Positions 25,976 to 35,007 of a stretch of 64,000 nt of DNA are shown here, one piece after another. A model generated the notes under the pieces. The model made no database searches and was not told the DNA's origin. It worked only from the letters and a program-made list of their open reading frames with translations. Source of the DNA: Sulfitobacter sp. SK012 (lineage in GTDB: Bacteria > Pseudomonadota > Alphaproteobacteria > Rhodobacterales > Rhodobacteraceae); contig NZ_CP025806.1 in the NCBI RefSeq assembly GCF_003352085.1, positions 43,112 to 107,111 on the forward strand, read 5' to 3'. Each line of letters opens with the position of its first letter. The first letter of the stretch is position 1. Made by a program: the position numbers and the translations under genes.

Positions 25976-26940
25976 ATGGCTTTTCAGATTGAACCGCTGA
26001 CATTGCCATTGCCACACTGCTGGTTTGAAGCTGACACGTCGCTGCCGGCGCACCGGTTTAACGAATTAACGAAAAGAAGCTTGGATCAGGTATCTCCGCG
26101 CTTGCGGGTGTTGCGGCGGGGACCCAAGGCGCGGTGAGCGATGCTGTTGCACGGCGCGAAGACAACACGCTGGACGGGTCACAGCGCACGACTGATAACT
26201 ATTTCAACGTGGCTCGCGCCGATGATCTTCCAGTTCCGCAATTCCGTGTGGCGCTGGGGCAAACGTTGAATGCCTGCTATCTGGATGTCGCCTCGGGAGT
26301 GTCAATAAGTGATCGTGATGTTGAGGTTTTGGCGCTTGGATTGCACCGTCTCGCGGATTGGTCGCAATTTCCGACATCTACGGATATCGATGTGACAACG
26401 TGGGAGATGACAGCGCCCGCCGCGATTTACCGCTGGAAGCAACAGCACCATCTGTTCTTCGTAATCGTCCATGGGATTTTGTATTTGTTACACGTCCTTG
26501 AGGAGGCCATGGGCCGCTGTCATGCGCCTGTCGTCAAGGCGTTTTTGCAAGATTTTGCAGAACTGATGGAAGCGTCAGAGGTGGCGTTCCGACTGGCCAG
26601 CGATTTTTCGCAAGAGGCTTATGACAGTGAAGTTCGTCCCGACATGCATGCGTTTGATCCTCACTTTTCAGGACTGTTTTACGCTGACCACAAAGAACTG
26701 ATCACACGTTTACGTCTGCTGCGTGGGGTAGGTGATGATTTCGAACAGGAATTGAACCGTATCGACGACGCCATCACCGAGTCATACGATGTGCATGCGT
26801 TGGTTTGTCTGCGCTTTGTTGGGGAAACCTCAAGCCTTGCGTCGAAGGATGACACCCGCGTCGCAGCCGAAAGCATCCGTAATAGGTACGTCAACCGAAC
26901 TAAGACCATCGCGGGCTTTGGGAAGAAGACCAAACCATGA
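25976..26940 (+). pseudogene. Unrecognised conserved-looking protein, probably frameshifted near 26,074
   Basis: A good ribosome site (ATAGGAGA) precedes ATG 25,976, and the frame encodes MAFQIEPLTLPLPHCWFEAD up to about 26,074. The sense then continues in another frame as KKLGSGISALAGVAAGTQGAV and runs to 26,940 (268 residues from GTG 26,134). A single missing A in the run at 26,072-26,075 explains the break. The long part is mostly helical, with HHLFFVIVHGILYLLHVLEEAM as a hydrophobic stretch; I do not recognise the family. The stop overlaps the next gene by ATGA, so it is part of the operon. It may be intact if the break is a read error. Confidence 0.6.
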
Positions 26941-27785
26941 AACTGACAATTCTTGGGTCCGGTACGCCGGAACCCTATGCACGACGTGCCTCCAGCGGGT
27001 ATCTGTTAGAGGTCGGCGATGATGTGATCTTGTTTGATTGCGGAGGCGGCGTATTCGATAACTTGATCCGCTCAGGGCGTAAGCCTTCCGACATTACGCA
27101 TCTGTTTTTCAGCCATCTGCACAGTGATCACATGATGGACTACGCCCGTTTGGTGCATGCTGCATGGGACGAAGGCGGCGCGCCTATTAAGGTCTTTGGA
27201 CCTGCCCCGATTGGTTCAATTACCGAAGGGTACTTCGGTGTAGACGGTATCTTCTCGCACGATCTGAAGTCGCGAACAGAGTTGCTGCTCAGCCAAGAGG
27301 TTTGGAAAGCACGCGGCGGTACGTTGCCTCGCCCATGGCCAGCCCCTGAAGTCACTGAAACTGACGTTGACCATCAGTATCAGGGGACTGAATGGAGCCT
27401 GAACACCTGCTCCGTCCCTCACGCGCAGCCTTCGTTGCAATGCATGGCCTATTCCGTCAAACACGGCGGGCGCAAGTTTGTGTACTCAGGGGATGCGGGG
27501 CGCTGTGATACACTGGAAGCCCTCAGCGCCGGTGCCGATCTATTGTTGCATTGGTGTTACCGATTGGATGGCGAGGCAGCACATTCGTCAATGCTTGATC
27601 TGACACCGACACCATTTGAAACGGGTGCAATGGCGCGAAGGGCAGGCGTACGGCGCCTGTTGTTAACCAATTTCCGGATTCATATGGACGGCGATGACAA
27701 TTTTGCCGCCGCACAAGACAGTCTAAAGGCAGGTTTTGCCGGACCATGCGGGATCGTTGAGGATTTACAGAGCTACGATATTTGA
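26937..27785 (+). CDS. Metallo-beta-lactamase-fold hydrolase
   Basis: The 282-residue protein has the metal motif H60-L-H-S-D-H65 in LFFSHLHSDHMMDYARL, a further His in VPHAQPSLQCMAYSV, the bridging Asp in FVYSGDAGRCD and LHWCYR. The layout is close to the RNase Z/arylsulfatase-like (AtsA type) group of the fold, some members of which hydrolyse sulfate esters, cyclic nucleotides or lactones. With sulfatases nearby, a role on a sulfate ester or CoA thioester is possible, but the sequence does not decide. Last gene of the plus operon. Confidence 0.87.
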   Translation: MKLTILGSGTPEPYARRASSGYLLEVGDDVILFDCGGGVFDNLIRSGRKPSDITHLFFSHLHSDHMMDYARLVHAAWDEGGAPIKVFGPAPIGSITEGYFGVDGIFSHDLKSRTELLLSQEVWKARGGTLPRPWPAPEVTETDVDHQYQGTEWSLNTCSVPHAQPSLQCMAYSVKHGGRKFVYSGDAGRCDTLEALSAGADLLLHWCYRLDGEAAHSSMLDLTPTPFETGAMARRAGVRRLLLTNFRIHMDGDDNFAAAQDSLKAGFAGPCGIVEDLQSYDI

Positions 27786-27786
27786 T

Positions 27787-29553
27787 CTATGCGCCGCCAC
27801 TCGGCTTGCCCGCGCATTCCAGGAATATGCGCGCGGTGCATTTGGCGCAGATGTCATCGTCCGCCTTTTCAACCGCCGCTGCGATGGCGTCGGATTTGGT
27901 GAAATGCAAGTGATCCGCGCCCAGGACGCTAGTCACATGCATCCTTCGCAACGCATTGAGTGATGACTTATGCGACGCAATCAGGTGATAATCCTGCCCA
28001 CGTTTACGCGCCGCACGGCATTCATTGAGCAGAAAATCAGCGCCCGCCAGATCAATCTTGCCTACGCCTTTCATGTTCAACACCGTCGTTCTGCGGGTGC
28101 CAAAATGCGCATCAATGTCGCGAAATGCATCCTCGACGTGTTCGACAGACCCAAAAAACAATGGCCCTTCGATCCGTAGGTTCACGATCTGTGGGCATTC
28201 GGTTAAATCGTTGGTATGCGCATTTCGAAACACGCGCCGCCCCCCAACAAGCATAGGGGCACCTACCCCGACAGAGGGGTGTGCGCTCTTGTTCAAGAAC
28301 ACCGCTAGCGCGACTAGAACGCCGACCATAATCGCAAAATCGAGTTCCGAGAATATGCCCGTGATGAAGGTCGTCAAAAGGATTAATGTTTCACTGCGGC
28401 TGGTAATCAGAATGTGCCGGATTTCGTTAAAGTTGATCAATTTCCACGCCACATAGAGGATGATTGTTGCCATGGAGGGCACCGGAACGAACCGCACAAG
28501 CGGGGCAATCACGAATAGCGCAGCAAATAGGATGACGGCGGCAAAAATTGCGGCCATCGGGGTTTTTGCCCCACTTTCGGCGTTCAATCCTGATCGCGTG
28601 AACGACCCTGATCCTGCGTAGGATTGGAAGAACGACCCGACCATGTTGGAGATGCCTTGTCCGACGATTTCTTGGTTGGTATCATACCGTTCGGCACGGC
28701 GCAGCGCGAAGGATTTGCCGATTGATATTGCCTCAAGCAGTCCAACAAACGCGACCGCAACCGCCCCCGGCAACAAGTTTGACAGGATCGACAACGAGAA
28801 TTCCGGAGTTGTCAGGTTCGGAGTGACGCTCGTCAACGGGTCAAACATGCGCAATCCGGCCTGCGCGCCGCCTAATAACCACGATGTGGTGGCACCTGCG
28901 ATCAATGCCAGAATGTAGGCGGGGATGCGTTTGTCGATGCTATTGACGATCAAGATGGTCACAAGCGTCACCACTGAAACTACCAGCGCAGCGCTATTGA
29001 ACTCCCCCAAATGAAGCGCGACGCGTTCCAACCGTTCTATCACGCCGCCTCCGCTCTCGGTCAGGATACCCAAGGCCCCGCCAAGTTGGGACGCGGCAAT
29101 CAACAATGCGGCGGCGGCGGTAAAGCCGATGATGACCGAATGAGAGACAAAAGAAATCAGCCCACCAAGCCCTGCAAGCCCGGACGCGAATTGCAACACT
29201 CCGACCATAAAGGTCAGCGTCAAAGCTAGGGCGATGTAGGTTTCCGTACCAGGCAAAGCGAACTCGGACAGGGTTGCGAACACGACGGCGGATATCGCCG
29301 TGGTCGGGCCTGAAACCATCACCATCGATGCGCCCCAGAACGCGGCGATGGCGCAGACAACAATCGCAGTGAACAGCCCGAACTCCGGCGGTAAACCCGC
29401 GATGATTGCAAAGGCGACGCCTTGCGGGAGCACAATGGCGGCATTGGTGAAACCGGCAATAAAATCGGACCGCAGGGTATCTTTGTTGACCTGCCTGAGC
29501 CAGGGGCGAACAGGGCTAAGACGCCGCGATATCCTTGAGATATAGTGATGCAT
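27787..29553 (-). CDS. SulP (SLC26) family anion transporter with STAS domain
   Basis: The 588-residue protein has about 12 transmembrane segments with the SulP signature in AGFTNAAIVLPQGVAFAIIAGLPPEFGLF (residues 34-62) and a C-terminal STAS domain near 455-560 (LRIEGPLFFGSVEHVEDAF, NMKGVGKIDLAG). A cysteine-rich tail (CAKC, LEC) follows. SulP proteins carry sulfate, bicarbonate or dicarboxylates. Next to sulfatase genes it may take up or vent sulfate; direction is not known. It is convergent with the MBL gene (1-bp gap). Confidence 0.92.
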   Translation of the reverse strand: MHHYISRISRRLSPVRPWLRQVNKDTLRSDFIAGFTNAAIVLPQGVAFAIIAGLPPEFGLFTAIVVCAIAAFWGASMVMVSGPTTAISAVVFATLSEFALPGTETYIALALTLTFMVGVLQFASGLAGLGGLISFVSHSVIIGFTAAAALLIAASQLGGALGILTESGGGVIERLERVALHLGEFNSAALVVSVVTLVTILIVNSIDKRIPAYILALIAGATTSWLLGGAQAGLRMFDPLTSVTPNLTTPEFSLSILSNLLPGAVAVAFVGLLEAISIGKSFALRRAERYDTNQEIVGQGISNMVGSFFQSYAGSGSFTRSGLNAESGAKTPMAAIFAAVILFAALFVIAPLVRFVPVPSMATIILYVAWKLINFNEIRHILITSRSETLILLTTFITGIFSELDFAIMVGVLVALAVFLNKSAHPSVGVGAPMLVGGRRVFRNAHTNDLTECPQIVNLRIEGPLFFGSVEHVEDAFRDIDAHFGTRRTTVLNMKGVGKIDLAGADFLLNECRAARKRGQDYHLIASHKSSLNALRRMHVTSVLGADHLHFTKSDAIAAAVEKADDDICAKCTARIFLECAGKPSGGA

Positions 29554-29700
29554 GCTGGCAACCGACTGGGATGAAAGTGTGAGGACTCATAATGAATTAG
29601 ATTGATATAGTCATCATTAATATTGATTAATACATCAATTATTTGTAGCAATTGACTATTGCCTGAGATGTATGTCCCCATTGTGGGCAGGAGTAGTGGT
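29554..29700. promoter_or_regulatory. AT-rich divergent promoter region
   Basis: This 147-bp stretch between SulP and the sulfatase fragment is far richer in A+T than the flanks. It holds ATTGAT/ATCAAT at 29,622-29,639 (6-bp arms, 6-bp spacer) and TCATCATTA near 29,610, also found in the marR-tctC region. Likely promoters and operators for both directions. Confidence 0.4.
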
Positions 29701-30155
29701 GTGACGAAGCCCACCAAGAACGTACTGTTTGTGATGGCCGATGAACATCAGGCCGCCGCACTGTCGTGTTTGAGACATCCTGTCGTTCAGACCCCGAACC
29801 TTGATCGGCTGGCCGCTCGCGGCACATTGTTTGCCAATGCTTACACTCCAAGCCCGATTTGCGTTCCCGCCCGCGCCGCCGTTGCGACAGGACTGTACCC
29901 CCACCAAACGCGGTATTGGGACAATGCCCATGCCTATGATGGTCGTGTCGCGTCTTGGAGTCACGCACTTGGAGCGCACGGGGTATCTACGATCAGCATC
30001 GGTAAACTGCATTATCGCCGCGCTGAAGATCCGACCGGTTTCGATACCCAAATTCTACCGATGCATATTCAGGGGAGCGTTGGACAAATCTGGAGGTCGG
30101 TACGCAACCCGCTTCCCAAGACCGAAACGGGTGGCGGCATGCTAGGTCAGGTCGG
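29701..30155 (+). pseudogene. Sulfatase N-terminal fragment (about 150 residues)
   Basis: From GTG 29,701 (AGGAG eight bases before) the frame encodes a sulfatase head: NVLFVMADEHQAAAL with the metal Asp14 and C54-V-P-A-R58, the C-x-P-A-R variant of the formylglycine site. At about 30,150 the sulfatase stops matching and the DNA continues out of frame as acetoacetyl-CoA synthetase. More than two thirds of a sulfatase is missing, including the second metal site, so the product would be inactive. A third sulfatase gene therefore once existed here. Confidence 0.82.
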
Positions 30156-31031
30156 GGCAGCGGCGCGACGATTGTCCTTTACAAAGGCAGCCGAACATTC
30201 CCCCAGATGGATGCGCTTTGGCACATGGCTGCCGATGTCGGGGTTACGCATTTTGGTGTGTCCGCTAAATTCATTGATGGGTTGCGTCAGGCGGATGTGC
30301 GGATCAAAGAAAGCCTTGAGCTACCCGCATTGCGTATGATCCTGTCGACCGGATCACCGCTAATCGGCCGCAATTTCCGCTATGTTTATGATGCCTTGAC
30401 GACAGATGCGCAGCTTGTCTCGATTTCCGGCGGAACAGATATCTTGTCGTGTTTCCTGCTGGGATGCCCCGACCGTCCGGTGTGCGCGGGAGAGCTGACC
30501 TGCCGCAGCCCGTTTCCATCGGTGCCTCTGGAGTTTTGGAACGATCACGGTGGTATTAAATACCGCGAGGCCTATTTCGCGAAATACCCAGGCGTCCGGA
30601 CGCAAAGTGACCGCGAACAGCGCCGGGAGAGTGGTGGCTTCGTGGTTCTTGGTCGCAGTGATACGGTCCTCAACCCCGGCGGCGTGCGGATTGGGACCGC
30701 CGAAATTTATCGCGCCATCGAAGATATTGCAGCAATTTCGGAGGCAGATGTTGTTGGGTTCGATACCGAGAATGGCGATGTACAAGTGCAGCTGTTTGTA
30801 TCCCTGAATAGGGATGCGATGCTTGATGAAAGACTGCGACAGGGATTGAGTAACGCAATCAGGACCCGCTGTACGCCCCGACACGTTCCGGGGCGGATTT
30901 CTCAGGTGCACGATTTTCCAAGGACTCGCGCTGGTAAGATCTCAGAAAGTGCAGTGCGTAGTCAAGTGAATGGCCGCCCCATTCTCAACCTCAATCAGTT
31001 TGAGAATCCAGAATGTTTGGGTGATTTTTAG
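30156..31031 (+). pseudogene. Acetoacetyl-CoA synthetase, 5'-truncated and internally deleted
   Basis: From about 30,159 the frame reads SGATIVLYKGS and on to THFGVSAKFIDGL, LRMILSTGSPL, SISGGTDILSCF, LNPGGVRIGTAEIYRAIE and TPRHVP with the terminal RTRAGKISESAVR, all hallmarks of acetoacetate-CoA ligase (about 650 residues when whole). The first half is missing, and the part between the two related GEL-C motifs (normally some 40 residues) has been lost. The join at about 30,155 with a sulfatase head marks a deletion or rearrangement. The intact enzyme would have used acetoacetate, a BKACE product. Confidence 0.82.
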
Positions 31032-31558
31032 TCTGTAAGTGATGATTTGATTGCGGATTCGACTTGCGATTGGGTCGGTTCATGTGTCGCTGAATATAGA
31101 GTAGAACTCAGCTGCAAAGTATGGTTGGCGACAAATGGGGTAGCGCGCGCCTAGAGGTGGCAATCACATTCCAGCATTTTGCCTTTGTAGAAGTCATAGA
31201 ATTCCAGCGATTGGGTCAGAGCAAGGATGTGTTCTGGCCGGTCAAGCAAATATAATGCATGCTTGGTATTTGAAAAAACGATATCAAGTCTATTTTTCTA
31301 AAGTTGTTAGATACTAAGTCAAGTCGAAGCCTCCGTCGTCAGGCCCATTGGTGGGTGTCATGAGTTCCAGAGATGATAAGCTGAAAAATGCATTTTCATG
31401 AATTCGCAATAGAACGCCTGCCGCGATGGTAATACGCTGTTGAAGGCGAAACCTTTATCTTCATTGTTGGACTGCATCGTTAGTCAACTTCTTCTAGTGT
31501 GACTGGGCCCCATAGAGGTTAATCGATAATTATTTTACATAAGATCGACTCTGGGCGG
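31032..31558. other. Intergenic region with a likely transposase remnant
   Basis: This 527-bp stretch has no full gene. Besides the remnant at 31,151-31,261 I see only stop-rich sequence with an AT-rich patch near 31,260-31,320. Confidence 0.55.
31151..31261 (-). pseudogene. Transposase remnant, possibly IS110 type
   Basis: On the minus strand an open stretch ends at TAG (31,151) and reads HALYLLDRPEHILALTQSLE followed by FYDFYKGKMLECDCHL. The EHLFALxQALExYxFYxxxIAxCD pattern is typical of the middle of IS110-like transposases. No start, catalytic residues or ends are left. The match is from memory of the family and the piece is short, so this is tentative. Confidence 0.35.
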
Positions 31559-32314
31559 TCAGTAATTGACCTGCTCGAACCCATAAGAACCGCCATAGTC
31601 GCGCCATTCTACAAAAACTGATCGATGATAAATATTGGGACAATTTGATCCCCAACCTTCCAGTCCAACGTGCGCCGGCGGGAGCGCTGAAGGAGAAGCT
31701 CTTGCCCAGGCAAAATCACCCTGAGTGCCATAGGTTCCAATGAAAATGTTTGCTGAACGTTCACAGTCGCCCTCACTACCAGCTTCGACTTGGCGCGCAT
31801 AACGCACATCAAATACGCGGATGGACCGGACAAAATTGAACTCTGGACCACTAATGTCGATGTCTGCTCGGTCTTGAATCAGTTGAAACTCAAAACCGTG
31901 TCGGGATATTGCACCAGAAGGTCTGCTTCGTCGCAGTATAGCGTTCTCTAGCACTGGTGCGATGCTTCCATTCATCCTTGGGAATGACTGAAGCGGAAGG
32001 TCGTTCAGTTCATCCGATAGAATATCGTAGATCCGACCAAAACCGCCTCTCGTTGGTTCAGCTTGGAATGATGCCCCCATGGGACAACGCCAAATCTGCA
32101 GAGGAGGCTCAATGGGCCAAGGTGTGATGCGCCGGATGAATTCGGCACGCGCTCGAGCGCATGGAACTGATGCAGGCCAACCTCCAGACAAACACAAAAG
32201 GATTGCACAATCGATCTGGTAGGTTTGCGCATTAGCGCGGGTCGCAAACCCGACATTGGTAAAAGACAGTGCCAATACAGCAGAAAGTGAGTACATTCTG
32301 AGCGACCGCAACAT
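31559..32314 (-). CDS. Secreted cysteine-containing hypothetical protein
   Basis: From ATG 32,314 (AAGGA eight bases before) the 251-residue protein opens with a signal peptide (MLRSLRMYSLSAVLALSF, cleavage likely after ANAQ near 30) followed by DCAILLCLSGGWP and a few more cysteines, suggesting a folded periplasmic or surface protein with disulfides. The CAILLC-WP-C pattern resembles small TrbM-like proteins of conjugative plasmids, but most of the length has no match I recognise. The G+C content upstream is low. Function unknown. Confidence 0.6.
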   Translation of the reverse strand: MLRSLRMYSLSAVLALSFTNVGFATRANAQTYQIDCAILLCLSGGWPASVPCARARAEFIRRITPWPIEPPLQIWRCPMGASFQAEPTRGGFGRIYDILSDELNDLPLQSFPRMNGSIAPVLENAILRRSRPSGAISRHGFEFQLIQDRADIDISGPEFNFVRSIRVFDVRYARQVEAGSEGDCERSANIFIGTYGTQGDFAWARASPSALPPAHVGLEGWGSNCPNIYHRSVFVEWRDYGGSYGFEQVNY

Positions 32315-32529
32315 GAACATCATCCTTATCGGTAGGGATGTCCCAGCATGGCTGTAATAATATACGAATGCAACATGTAATATATTATTGTAAATAATTG
32401 CATAAGATTTATTATGTAAAATATAGCAATCTGTCAGAAGATATCTGCACTTCAAAGATCATACCCAACATAGTGACTATTACGCGCTAAAAACAAAACG
32501 GGAACATTTGAGGCTGCCGTCCACCTAAG

Positions 32530-32874
32530 TCACTTATTGCTGTCGATCCAATTAGACATCAGTGACCGGTCCCTAAAACACTCATGGGGAACCTCGCTGC
32601 GTTTGTACCGCGCAATCCTCTCGGCGAATGCAACTTGTTTGGAGGATGGGTAATTCGCAAACTTACTCGTGCTCGGCACTTCACGGTATTGATCGATCCA
32701 ATGCGACAGTGCCTCGCGATCTTGTTGCGTCTCCCATGGTATTACTTGGCCAGTCCTTTGGGAGATTTGGCGCGCAAAACTCAACTGTTTCTCAGTCACC
32801 GGCATCTGATGATAGTCGTTCGACTGAATATTGTGAGACCCCTTATCGGCCTCTACTGATGACGACTGCAACAT
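32530..32874 (-). CDS. Small plasmid protein with two copies of a KQ-FA-RI...DR-LS-WID motif
   Basis: From ATG 32,874 (GGAGG five bases before) the protein has 114 residues. It holds two related segments of about 37 residues: KQLSFARQISQRTGQVIPWE...DREALSHWIDQY and KQVAFAERIARYKRSEVPHE...DRSLMSNWIDSN. I know similar units from the tails of plasmid-borne topoisomerases and other DNA-handling proteins, so nucleic-acid contact is possible. No operon partner is evident. A longer start at 32,952 exists but lacks a ribosome site. Confidence 0.6.
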   Translation of the reverse strand: MLQSSSVEADKGSHNIQSNDYHQMPVTEKQLSFARQISQRTGQVIPWETQQDREALSHWIDQYREVPSTSKFANYPSSKQVAFAERIARYKRSEVPHECFRDRSLMSNWIDSNK

Positions 32875-33190
32875 CAATTCCTCCATCTTTGCCCGACTCA
32901 GTATATAGAACATAATAGGAACTAAATCAATATGTATGGGGCTTACTGCCAAATGGCACTACATATTGACGCTTTTGGTCCAATTCGCTGGGCTGGGATG
33001 TCCATGTTGGGTTCGAGAACGGCGAGAGAGCATGTTTCTTGGGCCCCAAAATCCGTGAGCGGCCCATTTTGGCTATCTGCCTTGCATCTGTGCGGTACTC
33101 CGTACGCCAAAGCAGCCTTACATTTTCTATCTGTGCTGCGGCGACTGCCAATCTCTTTCCTTCACCTCGCGCTGATGCAAAACTGGCCGC
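32875..33190. other. Divergent intergenic region
   Basis: This 316-bp stretch separates the minus-strand repeat protein from the plus-strand DUF6880 gene. It should contain both promoters, but I see no clear hexamers or symmetrical sites. Confidence 0.4.
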
Positions 33191-34630
33191 ATGTCCAAGA
33201 AAACACTGAACCATGCAAACCTTAGCGCTCTCGGGCAAGATCGTCTCGCGGACCTGTTATTGGAGGTCAGCACCGGCAGTGCGGATATCAAACGGCGGCT
33301 GCGACTGGAGTTAAGCCACGACCTTGGCCCCGCAGAGTTGGGCCGCGATGTGCGCAAACGACTTGTATCGCTGCGGCGCTCCACCAGCTTTGTTGGGTGG
33401 CGCAAGCGCAAGGCGTTCATCAAGGATTTGCAGACCCAAGTCGATATGATCACCGACAAGATTGGGCCTACTGATCCTACCCTAGCATTCGATCTGCTAT
33501 GGCAGTTTCTGGAAATTGCCCCCTCTGTCTACGAGCGCACAGACGACAGCCGCGGCGATATTGGCGATGTGTTTCGGGGGGCAATCCTTGCCTTTGACGA
33601 CATCGCTGAGCGTGCACTACTCGATCCGACAATTCTTGCCAGTCGAGTCTGGAATGCTGTTTTTGACAACGGCTATGGCGAATTTGACGGGATTATCGGG
33701 TTGGTCTCACCTGCACTGGGTGACGCAGGATTTGCCCACCTCAAAAAATTGGTCGCAGCCTATGCTGACGCACCTTTGGATGACGTAGATGACGAACATG
33801 AAGCTTTCCACTTTCTTCGCGAGTTGCGCAGCACCAATAGCAATTACCGGGCTGATCAAAAGGCCCAACGGATCAAAATGGTCCTGCAAGACATTGCCAC
33901 TGCCGAGGGCGACACCGGTGCCTATATCGCGCAGTATTCCCCAGCAGACCTGACCCGCCCCGACATTGCGGCCGAAGTTGCGCACCTCATGCTGGCCGAG
34001 GGCAAGTCAAAAGAGGCGCTGGCATTGCTTGAAGCGGCTGATCTGGAAGGCCGGGTCTTTCGGCAACAAGACTGGGACGACGCGTTCATTGCCTGCCTGA
34101 CCACGCTCAACCGGTTGGATGACGCGCAAAACCATCGTTGGACGCGGTTTTGCGAGACTTTGAATACTAGTTATCTTCGCCCTTACCTGAAAGCCCTGCC
34201 CGACTTTGAAGATATCGAGGCCGAGGATCGTGCACGGGCCCACGCGCTGGAATTCCCGGAGGCGATGACGGCTTTGCGTTTCCTGTTGGAATGGTCAGAC
34301 CATTCAAGTGCCGCGGCACTGATACTGAAACGCATCGATGAACTCGACGGCAACCGCTACGAGATCCTCACACCTGCGACAGAAGCCCTGCGCGACCGTC
34401 ACCCGTTGGCATCTGTTCTTCTATGGCGTGCCATGATCAACTACGCGCTGCACGAAGGTCGCGCGACGCGCTATGGTCACGCGGCGGACCACCTCGCAGA
34501 TTGCGGATTGGCAGATGCCCAGATTACAGACTACGGGGATTTCCCAACGCACCAGAGCTACCTCCAAGCATTAGAAACCCGCCATGAACGAAAAACCTCA
34601 TTCTGGAGCAAAGTCTCGCCTGCCTCGTAG
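33191..34630 (+). CDS. DUF6880 family protein
   Basis: The 479-residue soluble protein starts MSKKTLNHANLSALGQDRLADLLLEV and contains RRSTSFVGWRKRKAF, features I associate with DUF6880 of Rhodobacterales and related groups. It is helix-rich, with tetratricopeptide-like pairs of helices in the second half (LMLAEGKSKEALALLEAADL), so a scaffold role is plausible. The family is uncharacterised. It stands alone, with no operon partner. The start has no strong ribosome site. Confidence 0.75.
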   Translation: MSKKTLNHANLSALGQDRLADLLLEVSTGSADIKRRLRLELSHDLGPAELGRDVRKRLVSLRRSTSFVGWRKRKAFIKDLQTQVDMITDKIGPTDPTLAFDLLWQFLEIAPSVYERTDDSRGDIGDVFRGAILAFDDIAERALLDPTILASRVWNAVFDNGYGEFDGIIGLVSPALGDAGFAHLKKLVAAYADAPLDDVDDEHEAFHFLRELRSTNSNYRADQKAQRIKMVLQDIATAEGDTGAYIAQYSPADLTRPDIAAEVAHLMLAEGKSKEALALLEAADLEGRVFRQQDWDDAFIACLTTLNRLDDAQNHRWTRFCETLNTSYLRPYLKALPDFEDIEAEDRARAHALEFPEAMTALRFLLEWSDHSSAAALILKRIDELDGNRYEILTPATEALRDRHPLASVLLWRAMINYALHEGRATRYGHAADHLADCGLADAQITDYGDFPTHQSYLQALETRHERKTSFWSKVSPAS

Positions 34631-35007
34631 GATCTGCAACTCCGGTCATTCGTCGTGTGGTGCTCGAACTCACAGAGTGCGGGACGGAGTGTGAATTCGC
34701 TGCGTTTGCGCAGGAGACTGCTTTTGTGCATTTTGCGGACCTTCACTTTGGATTGCAAACAAGTTGCACACCAACAGAGGCGATGACCTAGATTCAAACG
34801 CATAGTTTTTCCGATCTTCCATCGGTTGCCTGGCGTTAAACCCGAAGTATTGTTTGAATCGGCCCATAATGACGTCAGCAGCAGATGCCGGTCTGAGGCC
34901 ATTCCTTGCCATTCATTTGCCACGCAACAGTTTTGGTGTCGCAAACGGAAGGCCAAAGCGTCAGCCGTATCGCTAGCAGTGAGAAAGAAATGTTTTTCGG
35001 AGACCAA
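34631..35007. other. Intergenic region, nothing identified
   Basis: The 377 bp between the DUF6880 gene and the DMT transporter contain no frame with a credible start and no repeat I could find. Confidence 0.5.

Noticed and set aside
15915..27785. Complete hydroxyproline degradation pathway
   Set aside because: The lyase and three-subunit dehydrogenase fit, but the epimerase and the semialdehyde dehydrogenase are missing and the lyase loop is altered.
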